NCBI GenBank assembly: GCA_028641055.1
Contig: CM054059.1
Span: 435,616,167-435,680,166, forward strand
Length of the DNA: 64,000 nt
Source of the DNA: Alopecurus myosuroides
Lineage: Eukaryota > Streptophyta > Magnoliopsida > Poales > Poaceae
Direction of reading: 5' to 3'
The notes under the pieces are model-generated. The model worked only from the letters and a program-made list of their open reading frames with translations, was not told where the DNA came from and did no database searches. Made by a program: the position numbers and the translations under genes. Below, in pieces: positions 10,680-23,154 of the stretch; position 1 is the first letter of the stretch, and every line of letters starts with the position of its first letter.

Positions 10680-13600
10680 TTACTCATATCGACTACAAGA
10701 TGTATGAATATGTTCTCTCAGGAATACAGGGATATAGTTTACCCATAAACATCTACGTCTATCTTCAGAGGCTTGTTTTACACAAAGATGTGCAGCTTCA
10801 TTGGCTGTTCTAAACACATGTGCTATAGAACATTCAACAAAGCTAAACACATGTGCTATAGAACATTCAACAAAGCTAAACACTAAGTGACTTATCTCAG
10901 TGATCACCGCTCCAATGTCAGCCCTCTCCATGTTGTTCACTGTGCACATCTGAACCACCTCCAGTGCATCACTTTCCAGCTCCACATGAATGTATCCCAG
11001 GTCAGCCGCAAACCGAAGGCCATCTCTGATCGCAATCGTCTCCATCATCCTTGCGCGTGCAGCGTGTTCATACCACAGTTCCCGAGCTCTAATAAGCTCG
11101 CCGGAATGATTCCGAATAACAGCACCTGTCGTACCCGATCTCATCGTAGACTTAAACCCTGCATCAACATTCACCTTTACATTATTTTCCTTTGGTGGCT
11201 TCCAATCTACCTTATGTTTAACTTTCGGTTTGCTCTCCGAAATCGCTGAACTAGCAAGATCACAAGCAGTATCAACTGCCCACCTAACAGATGTTTTAAG
11301 ATCCTTGCTTCTTTCCTTATGCCTTCTGTTATTTCTCTCAGTCCACACCGCCCAGCAGCCACAAAGAATTATGCAAGCATCACGGTTCGGAACAATGCTT
11401 GCATCTATCAAATCCACAACCCAGGATCTCGGGTGCAAAGGAGGTATCTTGACTCCTGTTAACAATTTAACTTCTTCCCAAAACAGCTTAGCCCACGTAC
11501 AGGTGAATAGTGCGTGGTAGCTAGTCTCAACATCTCCACAATCCTCTCAGTTATCAATCCTTTCCACATGTTTGTCAGCCAAAATTCTACGACACGGAAT
11601 AAAATTATGTATCATCCTCCACCAATAATTACGGACCTTCGACGGGACCATCTTCCATAGATGTTTCCAGGTGTGGTTCAAAGTCTCATCCGAACCTGAA
11701 GCCACACCCAAAACCCTCCTGTTTGCACAAAGCAAATTATAGGCCGATTTAACCGTAAAATTCCCGTGTTTCTCCGGCTTCCATGCCCAGACATCTTCCT
11801 CCTCCCCACGGATTATTCTCTTAATAGACTGTATGTCAGGATGAACAAAATTTTGGTTTAGCTTCTCCTCGATCCAGTCCCCATCTTGATCAATGAGCTC
11901 AGCCACCATAGTAGCCGAAGCCGATACAGTGCGTGTTAGAGGCCTCGACCCCATGTTTTCCTCAATCCACGGATCTCTCCATATGTGTGTTGATTCTCCG
12001 TTTCCAATCCTTTTAATCAAACCCAGATTGAGAGCCTCTCTTCCATGCATGATTGCCCTCCACATGTGAGATGCATTTCTTTTCCTACCTGCCTCCATAA
12101 AGGATTTATCATGAAAATATCTCCCTTTTAGAACCCTTGAACACAAAGAATCCGGTCTAGTCATTAACCTGCACCCTTGCTTAGCCAACATTGCCTGATT
12201 GAAAAGTTCAAAATCTCTAAAACCCATACCACCAACAGATTTTGGGATTGCAATTGCCTCCCATTTCTTCCAGAGTATTCTTCTCTTCTTCTCATCACCA
12301 CCCCACCAGAATCTCGCAATAACCGATGTAAGTTTCTTGCAAAAATTATTGGAAAGCTTAAAGCAACTCATTGAATAAGTAGGGATAGCCTGGCAAATAG
12401 ATTTGATAAAAACTTCTCTCCCCGCACTACTCAGCATCCGTGGAATTCCTCCAAAGAGTAACTTTTTCACCTTGGCTATGATGTGCTCAAAATGTGAGTC
12501 AGTTGACCTACCCAAGGCAGTAGGTAGTCCAAGGTACTTCTCTCCCAAAGCCTCAGCCGAAATTCCGAGCCCCTGGTGCACCACAATCTTCACTGGTTCC
12601 TTGGTATTATTACTGAAGAAGACCGCTGATTTATTATAGTTAACCAACTGTCTCGATCCTCTCCTATAAAGATCAATGATTGTTTGTATCCTATTTGCAC
12701 CCGCAGGTGATGCCTGAGAAAAGATCAAACAATCGTCAGCAAATAAAAGGTGGGACACCCATGGTGCATGGATTCCCACCCAAACTCCCTTTGATAAATA
12801 TGAAGGTCCACTGTGTTTGAGCATACAACTAAAGCCCTCTCCACAAAGAAGAAATAGGTAAGGGGAGATAGGATCCCCTTGCCTAATGCCTCGGGTTGGT
12901 TTGAAGAAATCCGAAAAAACCCCATTTACTCGAACTGATAGTGTTACTGATTCAACACACCTCATAATGAGATCAATCCATGGCTGAGCAAACCCAAGTT
13001 TGAGCATAATATTCCGAAGATAGGTCCATTCGAACATGCCGCAGAATTACCTTTCTTCCTCTTTAGATAGTGGATGCATTCATATGCCGTAAGCACATTG
13101 TCCGTGATCAACCGACCCGGTACAAAGGCGCTTTCTCTTCCGAGATGATTTCATCTAAGACAGGTCTCAACCTCAAAGCCAGAACTTTAGAAACTATTTT
13201 GTAAAGAACATTGCATAGTGCTATAGGTCTGTATTGAGTTAAATCTTGAGGAGATTTAACTTTGGGGATCAACACTAAAACGGTTGCATTCACGTCTTCA
13301 GGCATTTCTCCCCCTTCCAAAAAATTCCGTACTGCTTTACATACCATATTCTTCAAAACTGCCCAATGCTTGACATAAAAGCCAACATTAAACCCATCAG
13401 GACCCGGGGATTTGTTCGGATGCATCATAAACAGAGCCCTCTCAATCTCCATATCCAAAAAAGGGGCCAATAATTGCTCGTTCATTATTTCTGAAACCCT
13501 AGCAGGGACCCAATCCGTCACCAACTCGGGTTGTGTGTTTTCTTTGTGCCGAGAACAAGGACTTGTAAAAGTTTATTGCCAATCCCTCCATACCTTCTTG

Positions 13601-14767
13601 TGATGTTTCCACGAAACCATCCTCTCTCTGTAGCGATTTGATTTTATTAGTTTTGCCTCTCTTCTTGGCCTTGGAGTGAAAATACGCTGTGTTTCGATCC
13701 CCCTCTTTCATCCACAGTACCCTCGAGCGTTGATGCGCCTCCACTTCTTCTCTAGTCTGAAGCTCCGAAATACGATTCATTAGCTGCAGCTCCTGTCTGG
13801 ATGGGCCAGTACCGAGGGACTGCCATCTCACCTGCTCGAGTCTACCACGAAGGGTTTTAAGCTGCTTAGACACCGATCCAAATTCCTCCTTGCTCCAACG
13901 CTGCAGGTTCATTCGGAACCCTCCCAGTACACTAGCCACCTCCTCGAGGCTCACTGCATCGGAGTTTAGCTTAGGCTCAACCATATTGATATAATTTTGG
14001 TGCCGCATCCATGCATTCTCAAACCGAAAAGGTTTATACCTCCCATTATCCTTGCACCAATCTGATTTCAGTATTTGGATAAACAGCCCACAATGATCAC
14101 TTTGCGTGGTCTGTACATGTGTAACCAGTGAGTTATCAAACACCTCCAAGAACCTGATATCAGCCATACTTCTGTGTCTCACTTTAATGTTACTGCTTCC
14201 GTATTGCCTATTGTCCCACGTATAAGGAGTACCAGAATACCCCATATCTTCGAAGCCGTACTCCTCTATAGCATCTCGGAAACCTTCCATTTGCCATTCC
14301 TCTCTTCCGTGCCCACCGAACTTTTCACCAACCGACACAATCTCATTGAAGTCCCCTGCACAAATCCACGGTCTATCGTATTCTCTCCTCAAAAATTTCA
14401 GCAACTCCCAGCTCCTCTTCCTCCTGGAACGTTTTGGGTCACCATAGAACCCCGTGAATCGCCATTCCGTATTGCCTGTATCCTCATTTGTCACAAAGAC
14501 ATCAATATGCGATCTACTGTATGATTTTAATGACACCATAGAGTCTGAGTTCCAAAAGAGAGCTAATCCACCGCTTAAGCCTTCGCTCTTCACACCAAAG
14601 GCATTTGAAAAACCAATCCTCTCCTTCAATTCTTGCGCTCTCTTGTCACTTAGCTTGGTCTCCGAGAGAAAGACCAAACTCGGGCGATGCAACTTAACTA
14701 AGTTGCTAATCTCGTGAATTGTCTCGGGTCGCCCGCACCCTCGACAATTCAGGCTCATGATACTCAT
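10680..14767 (-). pseudogene. LINE ORF2 (endonuclease, reverse transcriptase, RNase H), broken
   Basis: The minus-strand frame opens with an apurinic-type endonuclease (MSIMSLNCRGCG at 14767, FLSETK, CAGDFNEI, SDHCGLF). Reverse transcriptase follows (KSPGPDGF, LIPKV, YRPIALCNVLYKI, GIRQGDPISPYLF, LLFADDCLIF), then a zinc-finger-like region, and RNase H at the end (VNVDAGF, METIAIRDGL, ELESDAL). Breaks seen: a one-base frameshift near 13545, another near 13125, a short deletion near 13035 that removes reverse-transcriptase motif A (the first catalytic Asp), and TGA at 11547-11549. A 33-bp in-frame tandem duplication lies in the RNase H part. The ATG overlaps the stop of ORF1 (ATGA at 14764-14767), suggesting reinitiation after ORF1. 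The protein cannot be active. Confidence 0.9.
10812..10877. repeat. 33-bp tandem duplication in LINE RNase H
   Basis: Two identical 33-bp units, 10812-10844 and 10845-10877. In the minus-strand frame each encodes an 11-residue segment (FSFVECSIAHV), so the frame is kept. Confidence 0.95.
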
Positions 14768-15658
14768 TGATCCCGGCGGTCACCCTCGAGGGATGCCGCC
14801 GATCCATTAGATTGTCCCGAGTATGAAGATCCACCTTCCCCCTTGTGCCTTTTCTCTCCCTTACCAACTGAGCCAGTATCCTCTTTAGCTTGCACTTGTA
14901 CCTCCGCCGTATGCTCTCTGTCAGTAATTGCTAGCAAAGCATTACTTCTTTTATTTTCTTGCTCGAAAGCCAATCGTTTCCGTGCATTCTTTTCAGCCTC
15001 TATCATGTGCTGGTCAACCATCTTAATAGGGCTTGTAGCAGTGTCCGCTAATTCATCTGCGTGATCTGGATTACGCTCGGGATGGATCCTCCAGTCGACA
15101 TACTCCCCTCTGCCTTGCGCTGTTCTTTCGCTCACAATGTTCCTTCCACCCCTCCTCTTAAACCACCACGGCCTCCACTTAACCCTCCTCGAGTACCACT
15201 TACTCCTCTAGTACGCCAACCATCAGCATGAATCCAGTCGCCATACTTCAAATTTTTCTCCTCGTACACTCCTGTACCGCACTCCTTATAGACGTGACCT
15301 ATCTGTCCACATGCAAAACAAAGCATGCCAAGCTTCTCATATTTAACCTCGAAAATTGATCTTTTACCTCCAAGCAAAACGGAGACGAAACGGGTTAAAG
15401 CTTTCCTAACATCTTGCTGAATTCTCACCCTCACAAAATCACCTCTGAAATTCCCGGGTGAATTCATTTGGATCTCAATGACCTCCCCAGCTTGGCGACT
15501 TACAAGTTGCCTAACCACTGCCTCCTTTCTAAAACCTTCAGGGATCTTATGTATCTAAATCCATATTGGCATAAAGTCCAATTCCACTCCATCCGGGTTC
15601 GATATTCCATCATATGGGGCTATGATCACAACCCACTCCCGGAAGAGCCACGGTCCCT
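14764..15658 (-). pseudogene. LINE ORF1, C-terminal part
   Basis: Continuation of the nucleic-acid-binding ORF1 whose N-terminal part is at 25223-25578. Reading from 15658 leftwards, the frame gives GPWLFREWVVIIAPY, a block typical of plant LINE ORF1 proteins, then a nonsense TAG near 15556 (after MPIWI). A CCHC zinc knuckle (CFACGQIGHVYKEC, near 15314) and a Gly/Arg-rich segment follow. The frame then changes near 15150 and continues to TGA at 14764-14766, which overlaps the ORF2 start. The split is due to the Gypsy insertion at 15659. Confidence 0.85.
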
Positions 15659-17146
15659 TGTTGTCAATCGTGGAGGAAATTCAAAGAAAAGTTAGCACAA
15701 AAACCAAACCTATAGGATGGAAATATGGTGGAACACACACACGCAAGGGAAAAATGGGGTTAGTGCGACCAATGGACGAGCGAAGAACGAAATGGCCCTA
15801 ACGTAGACTAATGCTCAATGCCACACTAACTCAAAGAGGACGCTAGCTCAAACCGCAAATTTGAAAAGGCAACAAGATTCGCACCGTGGCAATCGGTCAC
15901 TCTTTCTCTTTTGCGACGCAATGCTACACGTTCCTACAATGGAAAGCAATTGGCACCGATCCTTTTGCTTCTTTTTCTATTTTCTCTTTTGCTCTTTTTT
16001 TTTGATTTTCTCTTTTTGATGGATTCCAAAGTGCCAATGCCTACTCGGTAGCTAATCTCTCACAAGCGCTAACCTCGCACTCTCGATGCCACAAATGTGA
16101 TGCCAAGCGGTGTAAAAAGAACTAGTCCGATAGGTAAGTAACACAATGGGGTGGGGTGGTGCAAGCGGAAGCAAGTTATACCTCTCTTATTGATGATCAC
16201 GGACTTGCGTCCGTGGAGGAGTCGATGTCGTGGCGATCCGTTGATGTGGAAGCGTAGGTAATGTCGTGGGCGTCGCGTAGCACTTTGTTGCACTCAATTC
16301 GGATCAAAAACGACAAAGAAAAACAAGTTTCAAAATCTGTCGGGAAATCGAAGAGCTGAGATTTTCTGAGATTTTGGCTCAAATTCGAAATTCCTTCAAA
16401 ATCAAGAAATTTTTTGGGCGAATTTGGGAAAAGTGGCTGAATGGAAAGATGGGGAATGGTATTTGGCAACAAATCTGTGAAGCAAAACCACGAAAAACTC
16501 AACGAATCAACAGATCGGTCGAGATCCCTTTGTGGCTATTTTTGTGAAATTTTCGAATTTATGGTGGATAGAAGAAAAATTGGTGGTAGGGGAGGGTATG
16601 GGGTGTCGGATTCGTGTCAATCTAGCTCTAGATACCAGATGATATGGAGTTGGACTCCTAGATTGGCCCGATCTTCACGAATCGACGAAGAACGAACGAA
16701 GAACACGAAGAACGGTAAGAACACGAGATGGGAGATCGAGGGGAAACATGGGGAAACGCGAGGCAACACACAAATCGGGATAAATCGCAAGAACCGAAAG
16801 ATCCAACTTCCCGTCAACTAAGCCCCGAGGGCCGCCTACGGAACAATCGATCCAAGTGAACTCACCTTGATACAAACCGTCTCACACCCATAGCCGGTAC
16901 CACTACCCCAATAGAACCTCAAGATAACGAGAGGAAGATTGGACAACTCTTGACTGAAACCCGATAGGGAGAGGACAAGTAGTTGGGATGTGCCTTGATA
17001 CGATCCTCGACGAAGTCGGAGGAGTAGCCTTGATACGTTCCTCGGTACACACCGGAGGAGTAGTTCCTCAAAGAGGGATACAAGAGAGCTGAGCTCCAAA
17101 TGTTCTAAATTCAACTCTAAAAACCTAGATCTAGCTCGGGGTCGTC

Positions 17147-17155
17147 CTTATATAG
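17147..17155 (-). promoter_or_regulatory. TATA box in Gypsy 3' LTR
   Basis: CTATATAAG on the minus strand, followed by GACGACCCCGAGCTAGATC, as expected for the LTR promoter. The same box is at 24641-24649 in the other LTR. Confidence 0.6.
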
Positions 17156-17214
17156 CCGGGGGTCGAAGCAGGTGAAACCGGGGGCGAAAACGGGTCATTT
17201 GCGGGCATTTTCGG

Positions 17215-17460
17215 GTCCACACCGGCCTGGGGGCCGGCCTGGAACCCGGCCTGGGGCCAGGGTGGGCGCTTGGAGGGGGAGGCCGGCCTGGGGCCGGGGT
17301 GGGGAGGAGGCAGGCCGGCCCCCAGGCCGGCTGGCTCTGTTGGGTGCCCGGCCTGGGGCCGGGGTGGGGAGGAGGGAGGCCGGCCTCCAGGCCGGCTGCC
17401 TCTGTTGGGGGTCCGGCCTAGGGGGGGATGAGGCCGGCCCGGCTGGCCCCCGAGGCCGGG
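17215..17460. repeat. GC-rich minisatellite-like block in Gypsy LTR
   Basis: Imperfect repeats built on GGCCGGCCTGGGGCCGG and GGGGTGGGGAGGAGG. The block recurs at about 24715-24950 in the other LTR, where one short stretch near its start (GGAACCCGGCC region) is missing. Open frames read across it (Pro/Gly/Arg-rich) are composition artefacts. Confidence 0.7.
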
Positions 17461-17731
17461 AGGGGCTCCTTTCCCCCTATCTTCTCCGTCGGGACTCCGA
17501 TTGCGATGTCGTTTCTTCCGCCCTCCTTCGTATCTTCTTGCGCATAATTTTGGGTGCTTTCCGGGGCCTCCGTGGTGGGTTTGAACCTGAGCACGCAAAG
17601 TGTGGAACCATGAGGTAGCGCACCATTCTCCACATGACCGAAAGCATAGAACGAGAGGAGCGAGTTCACCTTATTCTGGATGGCCTTTGCGCGTGATCTT
17701 GTCATCGGTGCACTTGGTGGAGTTGGGTGGG

Positions 17732-20700
17732 CTACATCATCTCCCCCTCCCCTTGAAAAAGAGTCGACCTCGACTCGGCGTCGTCTTCATCACTTGGGTA
17801 TCCATGGAAGGGAGAGAGGTCCTTGACATTGAAGGAGTTGTGGACGAGGTACTTGGATTGCGGTAAGTCGAGCTTGTAGGCGTTGTTGTTGATGCGCTTG
17901 ATGACCTTGAAGGGACCGTCACCTCTTGGCTTGAGCTTGGAGTTGCGCTCTTCGGGGAACCGGTCCTTGCGCAAGTGTAGCCACACGAGGTCACCTTCTT
18001 GGAACACCATGGGTTTCTTGTTCTTGTTCATGATAGAGGCTCGGTGCTCGGAATGCTTCTCAAGCGTAGCTCTTGTGGAGTCGTGTAGCTTCTTGATGTA
18101 GTCGGTGCGCTTGTCGATGTCCATGTTTGCTCGCTCGCGTAGAGGCAAAGGGAGTATGTCGAGGGCGGTGTTGGGGTTGAAGCCGTAGACGATCTCGAAG
18201 GGACTCTTCTTGGTAGCTTGATGGAGAGCACGGTTGTAGGCGAACTCGGCGTGTGGGATGCATTCCTCCCAATTCTTCAAGTTGGGCTTGATCAATGCTC
18301 GAAGTAGTGAAGATAGTGTGCGGTTGACGACCTCGGTTTGTCCATCCGTTTGTGGGTGGTAGGCGGTGGAGAAGAGTAGCTTGACGCCGAGCTTGGCCAT
18401 CAACGTCTTCCAAAAGTAGGAGGTGAACTTGACGTCGCGGTCCGAGACAATGGAAGTAGGTACACCATGTAAACGCACAATTTCCCTGAAAAACAAAGTA
18501 GCAACATGTGAAGCATCGTCGGTTCGGTTGCAAGGAATGAAATGTGCCATCTTAGAGAAACGATCCACAACTACAAAGATTGAATCCATGTTGGTTTTAG
18601 TTCGTGGAAGGCCTAACACAAAGTCCATGCTAATATCACTCCAAGGTGCATGTGGGATAGGTAATGGCATGTAAAGACCATGAGGGTTGGAAGTGGACTT
18701 AGCTCGGAGGCATGTAGAACATCTTTTGACGTGTCTCTCAACTTGATGCTTCATCTTGGGCCAATAGTAGTTGGTGGAGAGCATGGCATAGGTCTTGTCG
18801 CGTCCAAAGTGTCCCATGAGGCCTCCTTCATGTGATTCCTTCAATAACAACAAACGAAGAGAGGACTCGGAGATACAAAATTTGTTAGCCTTAAACAAGA
18901 AACCTTTGTGAAGATAGTAATCATCAAAACCTCGGTTAGGCAAGCATTTCTCAAAGATAGGACCAAAGAAAGTATCGGAAGCATATAAGTCTTTGATCTC
19001 ATCCAAACCAATCACATTGATGTCAAGACGTGTAAGAAGGCATTCTTTCCTAGACAAGGCATCGGCTACCACATTCTCTTTACCTTTCTTGTACTTAATG
19101 ACATAAGGAAAAGATTCAATCAATTCAACCCACTTAGCATGCCTCTTGTTCAAATTGGTTTGGCTTTTCAAGTATTTCAATGATTCGTGATCGGAATGAA
19201 TGACAAATTCTTTTGGCCAAAGGTAGTGTTGCCAAACTTCTAGCACTCTAACCAAAGCAAAAAGTTCCTTATCATAGATGGGGTAATTGAGTTTAGCACC
19301 ATCAAGTTTTTCACTATGGTAAGCAACGGGGCGTCCGTTTTGCATGAGAACGCCACCAATTCCTATACCACTAGCGTCACATTCAATATCAAAAGTTTTC
19401 TCAAAATCCGGTAAGACAAGCAAAGGAGCTTCGGTTAAGCATTTCTTAAGTGTGTCGAAAGCTTTTTGTTGCGCATTGCCCCAAACAAAAGGTACATTCT
19501 TTTTGGTAAGTTCATTCAAAGGACAAGCAATAGTTGAAAAATCTTTGACAAAGCGGCGATAGAAACCTGCAAGGCCATGAAAGCGCCTTATCTCAACCAC
19601 GGAAGTAGGGTTGGGCCAATTCCTAATTGCCTCAATCTTCTTGTTATCTACTTCAATACCATTGGAGGAGATCACAAAACCCAAGAAAACAAGCTTGTTG
19701 GTGCAAAAATTTCATTTGGAAAGATTGGCGAAAAGTTTTGCGTTGCGAAGAGCCAACAATACTTGTGCAACATGATCAAGGTGATCTTCCAAAGATTTGC
19801 TATAAATGAGAATATCGTCGAAGTAAACCACAACAAATTTGCCAATGAAAGGACGTAGAACTTCATTCATGAGACGCATGAAGGTAGATGGGGAATTCGA
19901 AAGACCAAAGGGCATAACAAGCCATTCATACAAACCAAGTTTTGTTTTGAAAGCCGTTTTCCATTCATCACCTATACTCATACGAATTTGATGGTAACCA
20001 CTTTTAAGATCAATTTTTGAAAAGATACTAGCACCACTCAATTCATCAAGCATGTCATCGAGCCTAGGAATAGGATGTCTATATCTAACGGTGATAGCAT
20101 TGATAAGGCGACAATCCATACACATGCGAGAAGTAGAATCTTGCTTTGGAACAAGGATAACCGGCACGGCACAAGGGCTAAGGGATTCGCGAATAAAACC
20201 TTTTTCTAGTAGCTCTCGGATTTGGCGCTCAATCTCCTTAGTCTCCTCAGGGTTGGTGCGGTAAGGAGCGCGGTTTGGAAGGGGCACGCCCGGAATGAGG
20301 TCAATACGGTGCTCGATTCCTCGAAGGGGAGGAAGGCCCGGAGGGAGCTCATCAGGAAAGACGTCTTTAAATTCCTGCAACAAAGATGGAGGAAGATTTG
20401 TCATGTCGTTAGTTTCAATTTCTTCCCCTTTGCACACTAGGACAAAGTGGAGTATGGTTGGGTCATCTCGTAGCTCTCGCATCTCTCTTTTGGTGGCAAG
20501 TAAGGCAAGGCCTTTGGCAACACTCGGAATTTTTCCACTCATGTTTGGCTTGTGGCTCTCACTCTCTTTTTGGTGGATCACTCTCTCACCACTCATCTCA
20601 CGAGATTTGAGCTCTTCTTGTCTACGTGCTAGAGTCTTGGCGTTGTCGGCGATCACTTGTCTAGGAGACATGGGACGGAGAACAAATGTCTTGTTATTCC

Positions 20701-22924
20701 ACTTGAAGCTATAGTGATTTGTACGACCATCATGGATAGCACTCTTGTCGTATTGACAAGGTCGACCAAGAAGAAGATGGCACACGGTCATAGGAACAAC
20801 GTCACAATCTACCGTGTCTTCATAGGGACCAATCTTGAAATTCACGGAGACCATGTGTTGAATCTTGAAGGTGCCGGAGTCACTAAGCCATTGGACATGG
20901 TATGGATGAGGATGTTGCTTGTAAGGCAATTTGAGTTTGTCGCAAAGCTCTTTGCTAGCCAAGTTGTGGCAACTTCCACCATCGATGATGACCTTGATTG
21001 ACTTGCCATCAATACCGGCTCTTGTTTGAAAGAGATTGCACCGTTGATCTTTCTCATCTTGAGGAGAAGAAGTGAGGACTCTTGTGACCACTAGCGATGG
21101 ATTCTTGTCCTCATCGCAATACACACTTTCTTCATCATCGTTGGGGACGTCCAAAGAGTTGAGAGCAACTTGATGCAAGGCATAGTATTCGCCTTCGCTC
21201 ATAGAATCACGTTCACCGTCTTGGTTGAAAATCATGATCATCTTGTTGGAACATTCAAAGGACTTGTGTCCACTACCACCACACTTGAAGCAAGTAATGG
21301 TGCTTGACTTGACTTGAGGAGCACTTGAGGATGAGGTGGGAGGCACTTGCTTCTTGAATGGTTGGGAAGACTTGTTGGGAGCACTAGAGGCTCGAGTGTT
21401 GCTCTTGGTGGTAGTTGGAGGAGGAACTTGTGTCATTGGAGATGAGGATGATGGTCTTGAGTTGAAGAAAGCCTTTTGCTTGCTATACTTGAGATCTTCC
21501 GCAATTTGGCGTTCCGCCTTGAGAGCTTGGTGGACAAGGGCCACAATGTTGTCATACGGTTGATACTCGACGATCTTCCTTATAGGATAGTTGAGGCCAT
21601 TGAGAAAGCGGGCCATTGTTTGCTCTTGAGATTCTATCACATGAGCTCGAATCAAGGATGTTTCCATTTCCTTGTAGTGCTCATCAACGGACTTCACACC
21701 TTGACGTAGTTCTTGGAGCTTCTTGAAGAGGTCACGCTTGTAGTGAGGAGGAACGAATCTAGCATGCATGAATTGCTTCATCTCATTCCAAGTGGCAATA
21801 GGAGCAATGCGATTGCGGACTCGTTCGGCTTGTAGACGATCCCACCATAAGAGTGCATAGCCTTCGAACTCCAAAGATGCTAGAGCAACCATCTTCTTGT
21901 CGGTGAAGTTGTGAATGCCGAAGATCTTGTCCACTTTGAGAGCCCAAGCAAGATAGTCTTCGGGATCATTCTCACCATTGAACTTGGGGACATTGAAACG
22001 AAGAGCACTCATGTTGTTGTCCTCTTGCGGACGATGGGGATGCTCATGTTGGCGCTCATGGGGGTCTTCATCATAAATGGGAGGTGAATCATCATAGGGG
22101 TCATCCTCATTGTCTTGGCGGTGGCGATCATGATGGGGAGGATGACGCCGGTGGTCATTAGGTGGTGGTGGTTGGTGGTGACGGAGCCTAGCTTCACGGC
22201 GTTCACTATCATCATGGCCATTGTGATGTTGTCTAGGACGCTCTTGTTCTTGGCGAGGGTGTTGCGGAAGCACTTGTTCATCTCGAGGGTGTTGAGGATG
22301 ATCATGTTCTTGGCGGTCATTGTTGTTGGGACGCGCATGGCGCCTAGGTGGACTTCGATGTTGACGAGCATCTTCCACGAAATCATTGTGGCCATAGTCT
22401 TGAGCGTGGCCTTGTGGAGGTGGAGGATGATGGTGTTGTCGAAGGTCTGGGCGTTGCGGTTGTTGAAGAGGGTCACCACGGCCTTGGCGATGTCGAGGTG
22501 GTGGTGATGGCGAGCTATCCTCATACCAATTGCGTCGCGGAGGTTGTTGAGGTTGTGGAGGAGGTGGTGGTGGTTGTTGAGGTTGTCCACCCTCCTCCAC
22601 GTTGTGGCGATCGTGGCGATCATGGCGACGAGGTTGGTGAGGATCTTGATTGCGGTGGCTTGAGCGACGAGACCTTGAGGACGATGATGAATGACGGCGA
22701 TTGGCAAGATTAGCCAAGTTGATGTTGATGCGCGTCATTTGATCATTCAATCGAGCCTCTTGCTCTTGGAGTCGACGCTCATAGCGTTGCAACCCGTCCT
22801 TGACGAGTTCGCGGAGTTGAAAGTGGTCATTGTGGGTGACGAAGTTGGCGTAAGCATTGTCGTTGTAGAATGGATTGCCTTCGTCTTCCGAGCTCGGACT
22901 TGTGAATACTCCTTCCCTAGCCAT
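17732..22924 (-). pseudogene. Gypsy gag-pol polyprotein, one nonsense codon
   Basis: One frame from ATG 22924 (MAREGVFTSP; an ATG five codons upstream at 22939 is also in frame) to TAG at 17732-17734. The order is: a Ser/Arg- and then His/Pro/Gln-rich N-terminal region of about 230 residues; the retrotransposon Gag domain (WWDRLQAERVRNR, HARFVPPHYKRDL); a CCHC zinc knuckle (CFKCGGSGHKSFEC); and an aspartic protease (VIIDGGSCHNLAS). Reverse transcriptase (VPKQDSTSRMCMDCR, FSKIDLKSGYHQIR, VVYFDDILIYS), RNase H ([14 protein letters not shown]) and integrase with an HHCC finger and the D,D,E core ([34 protein letters not shown]) follow. The order RT-RNase H-integrase is that of Ty3/Gypsy. TGA at 19712-19714 replaces a codon just after ANLSK; the frame is otherwise intact. 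The stop codon lies inside the first bases of the 3' LTR, and the polypurine tract is translated (GEGEM). Confidence 0.92.
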
Positions 22925-22939
22925 CTCAAAAACACACAC

Positions 22940-23154
22940 AAGGGTGATATTGAAGAAATGGACGCCTCACTTACCCAACGTTACCTTTCTTGGTCGTATT
23001 GAGGCTAGTGGACGAGTCTAGGTGTAGGGCGGTATGTCAAGAGCGAATCCAAAAACATCGAAAGAAACCGCAAACGACAACACACACACTTTATATGGAA
23101 GGAAAATAGGTTAGGAAAGTGGCGAGGAAAAATCGACAAAACCGAAGAAAAGTT
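22940..23154 (-). other. Gypsy leader between 5' LTR and gag
   Basis: 215 bp between the 5' LTR and the gag start. The sequence next to the LTR (minus strand AACTTTTCTTCGG) does not match a familiar primer binding site such as TGGTATCAGAGC or TGGCGCC, so the tRNA primer is not identified. Confidence 0.5.

Larger units (their letters stand above)
10651..15658 (-). mobile_element. LINE retrotransposon, 3' part (ORF2 and ORF1 end)
   Basis: Non-LTR element in minus orientation. Its poly(A) tail appears as nine T at 10651-10659. The other end of the element is at 25788, because CGCAGGACAG occurs at 10641-10650 and again at 25789-25798. Without the nested Gypsy element the LINE is about 5.57 kb, a normal full length for a plant L1-type element with ORF1, endonuclease, reverse transcriptase and RNase H. 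It inserted into the Copia 3' LTR. Confidence 0.9.
15659..17739 (-). repeat. Gypsy 3' LTR
   Basis: 2081 bp. It is bordered on the inner side by GGGGAGGGGGAGA (minus strand, 17740-17752), the polypurine tract, which marks this copy as the 3' LTR of the minus-oriented element. It holds a TATA box and a CCGGCC-rich repeat block. Confidence 0.88.

Noticed and set aside
10409..10813. Possible captured gene exon (GRVWHDYCYHSISAPYF)
   Set aside because: It lies within the Copia LTR, shifts frame, and continues unrelated into the LINE; no family recognised.
17131..17618. Pro/Gly-rich open frames in the Gypsy LTR
   Set aside because: Caused by the CCGGCC/GGGGTGG repeats; the same frames recur in the other LTR and have no start or domain support.
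22009..22713. Long open frames on both strands in other frames of the Gypsy gag
   Set aside because: They are shadows of the repetitive His/Pro-rich gag coding sequence; the gag frame continues into a recognisable Gag domain.
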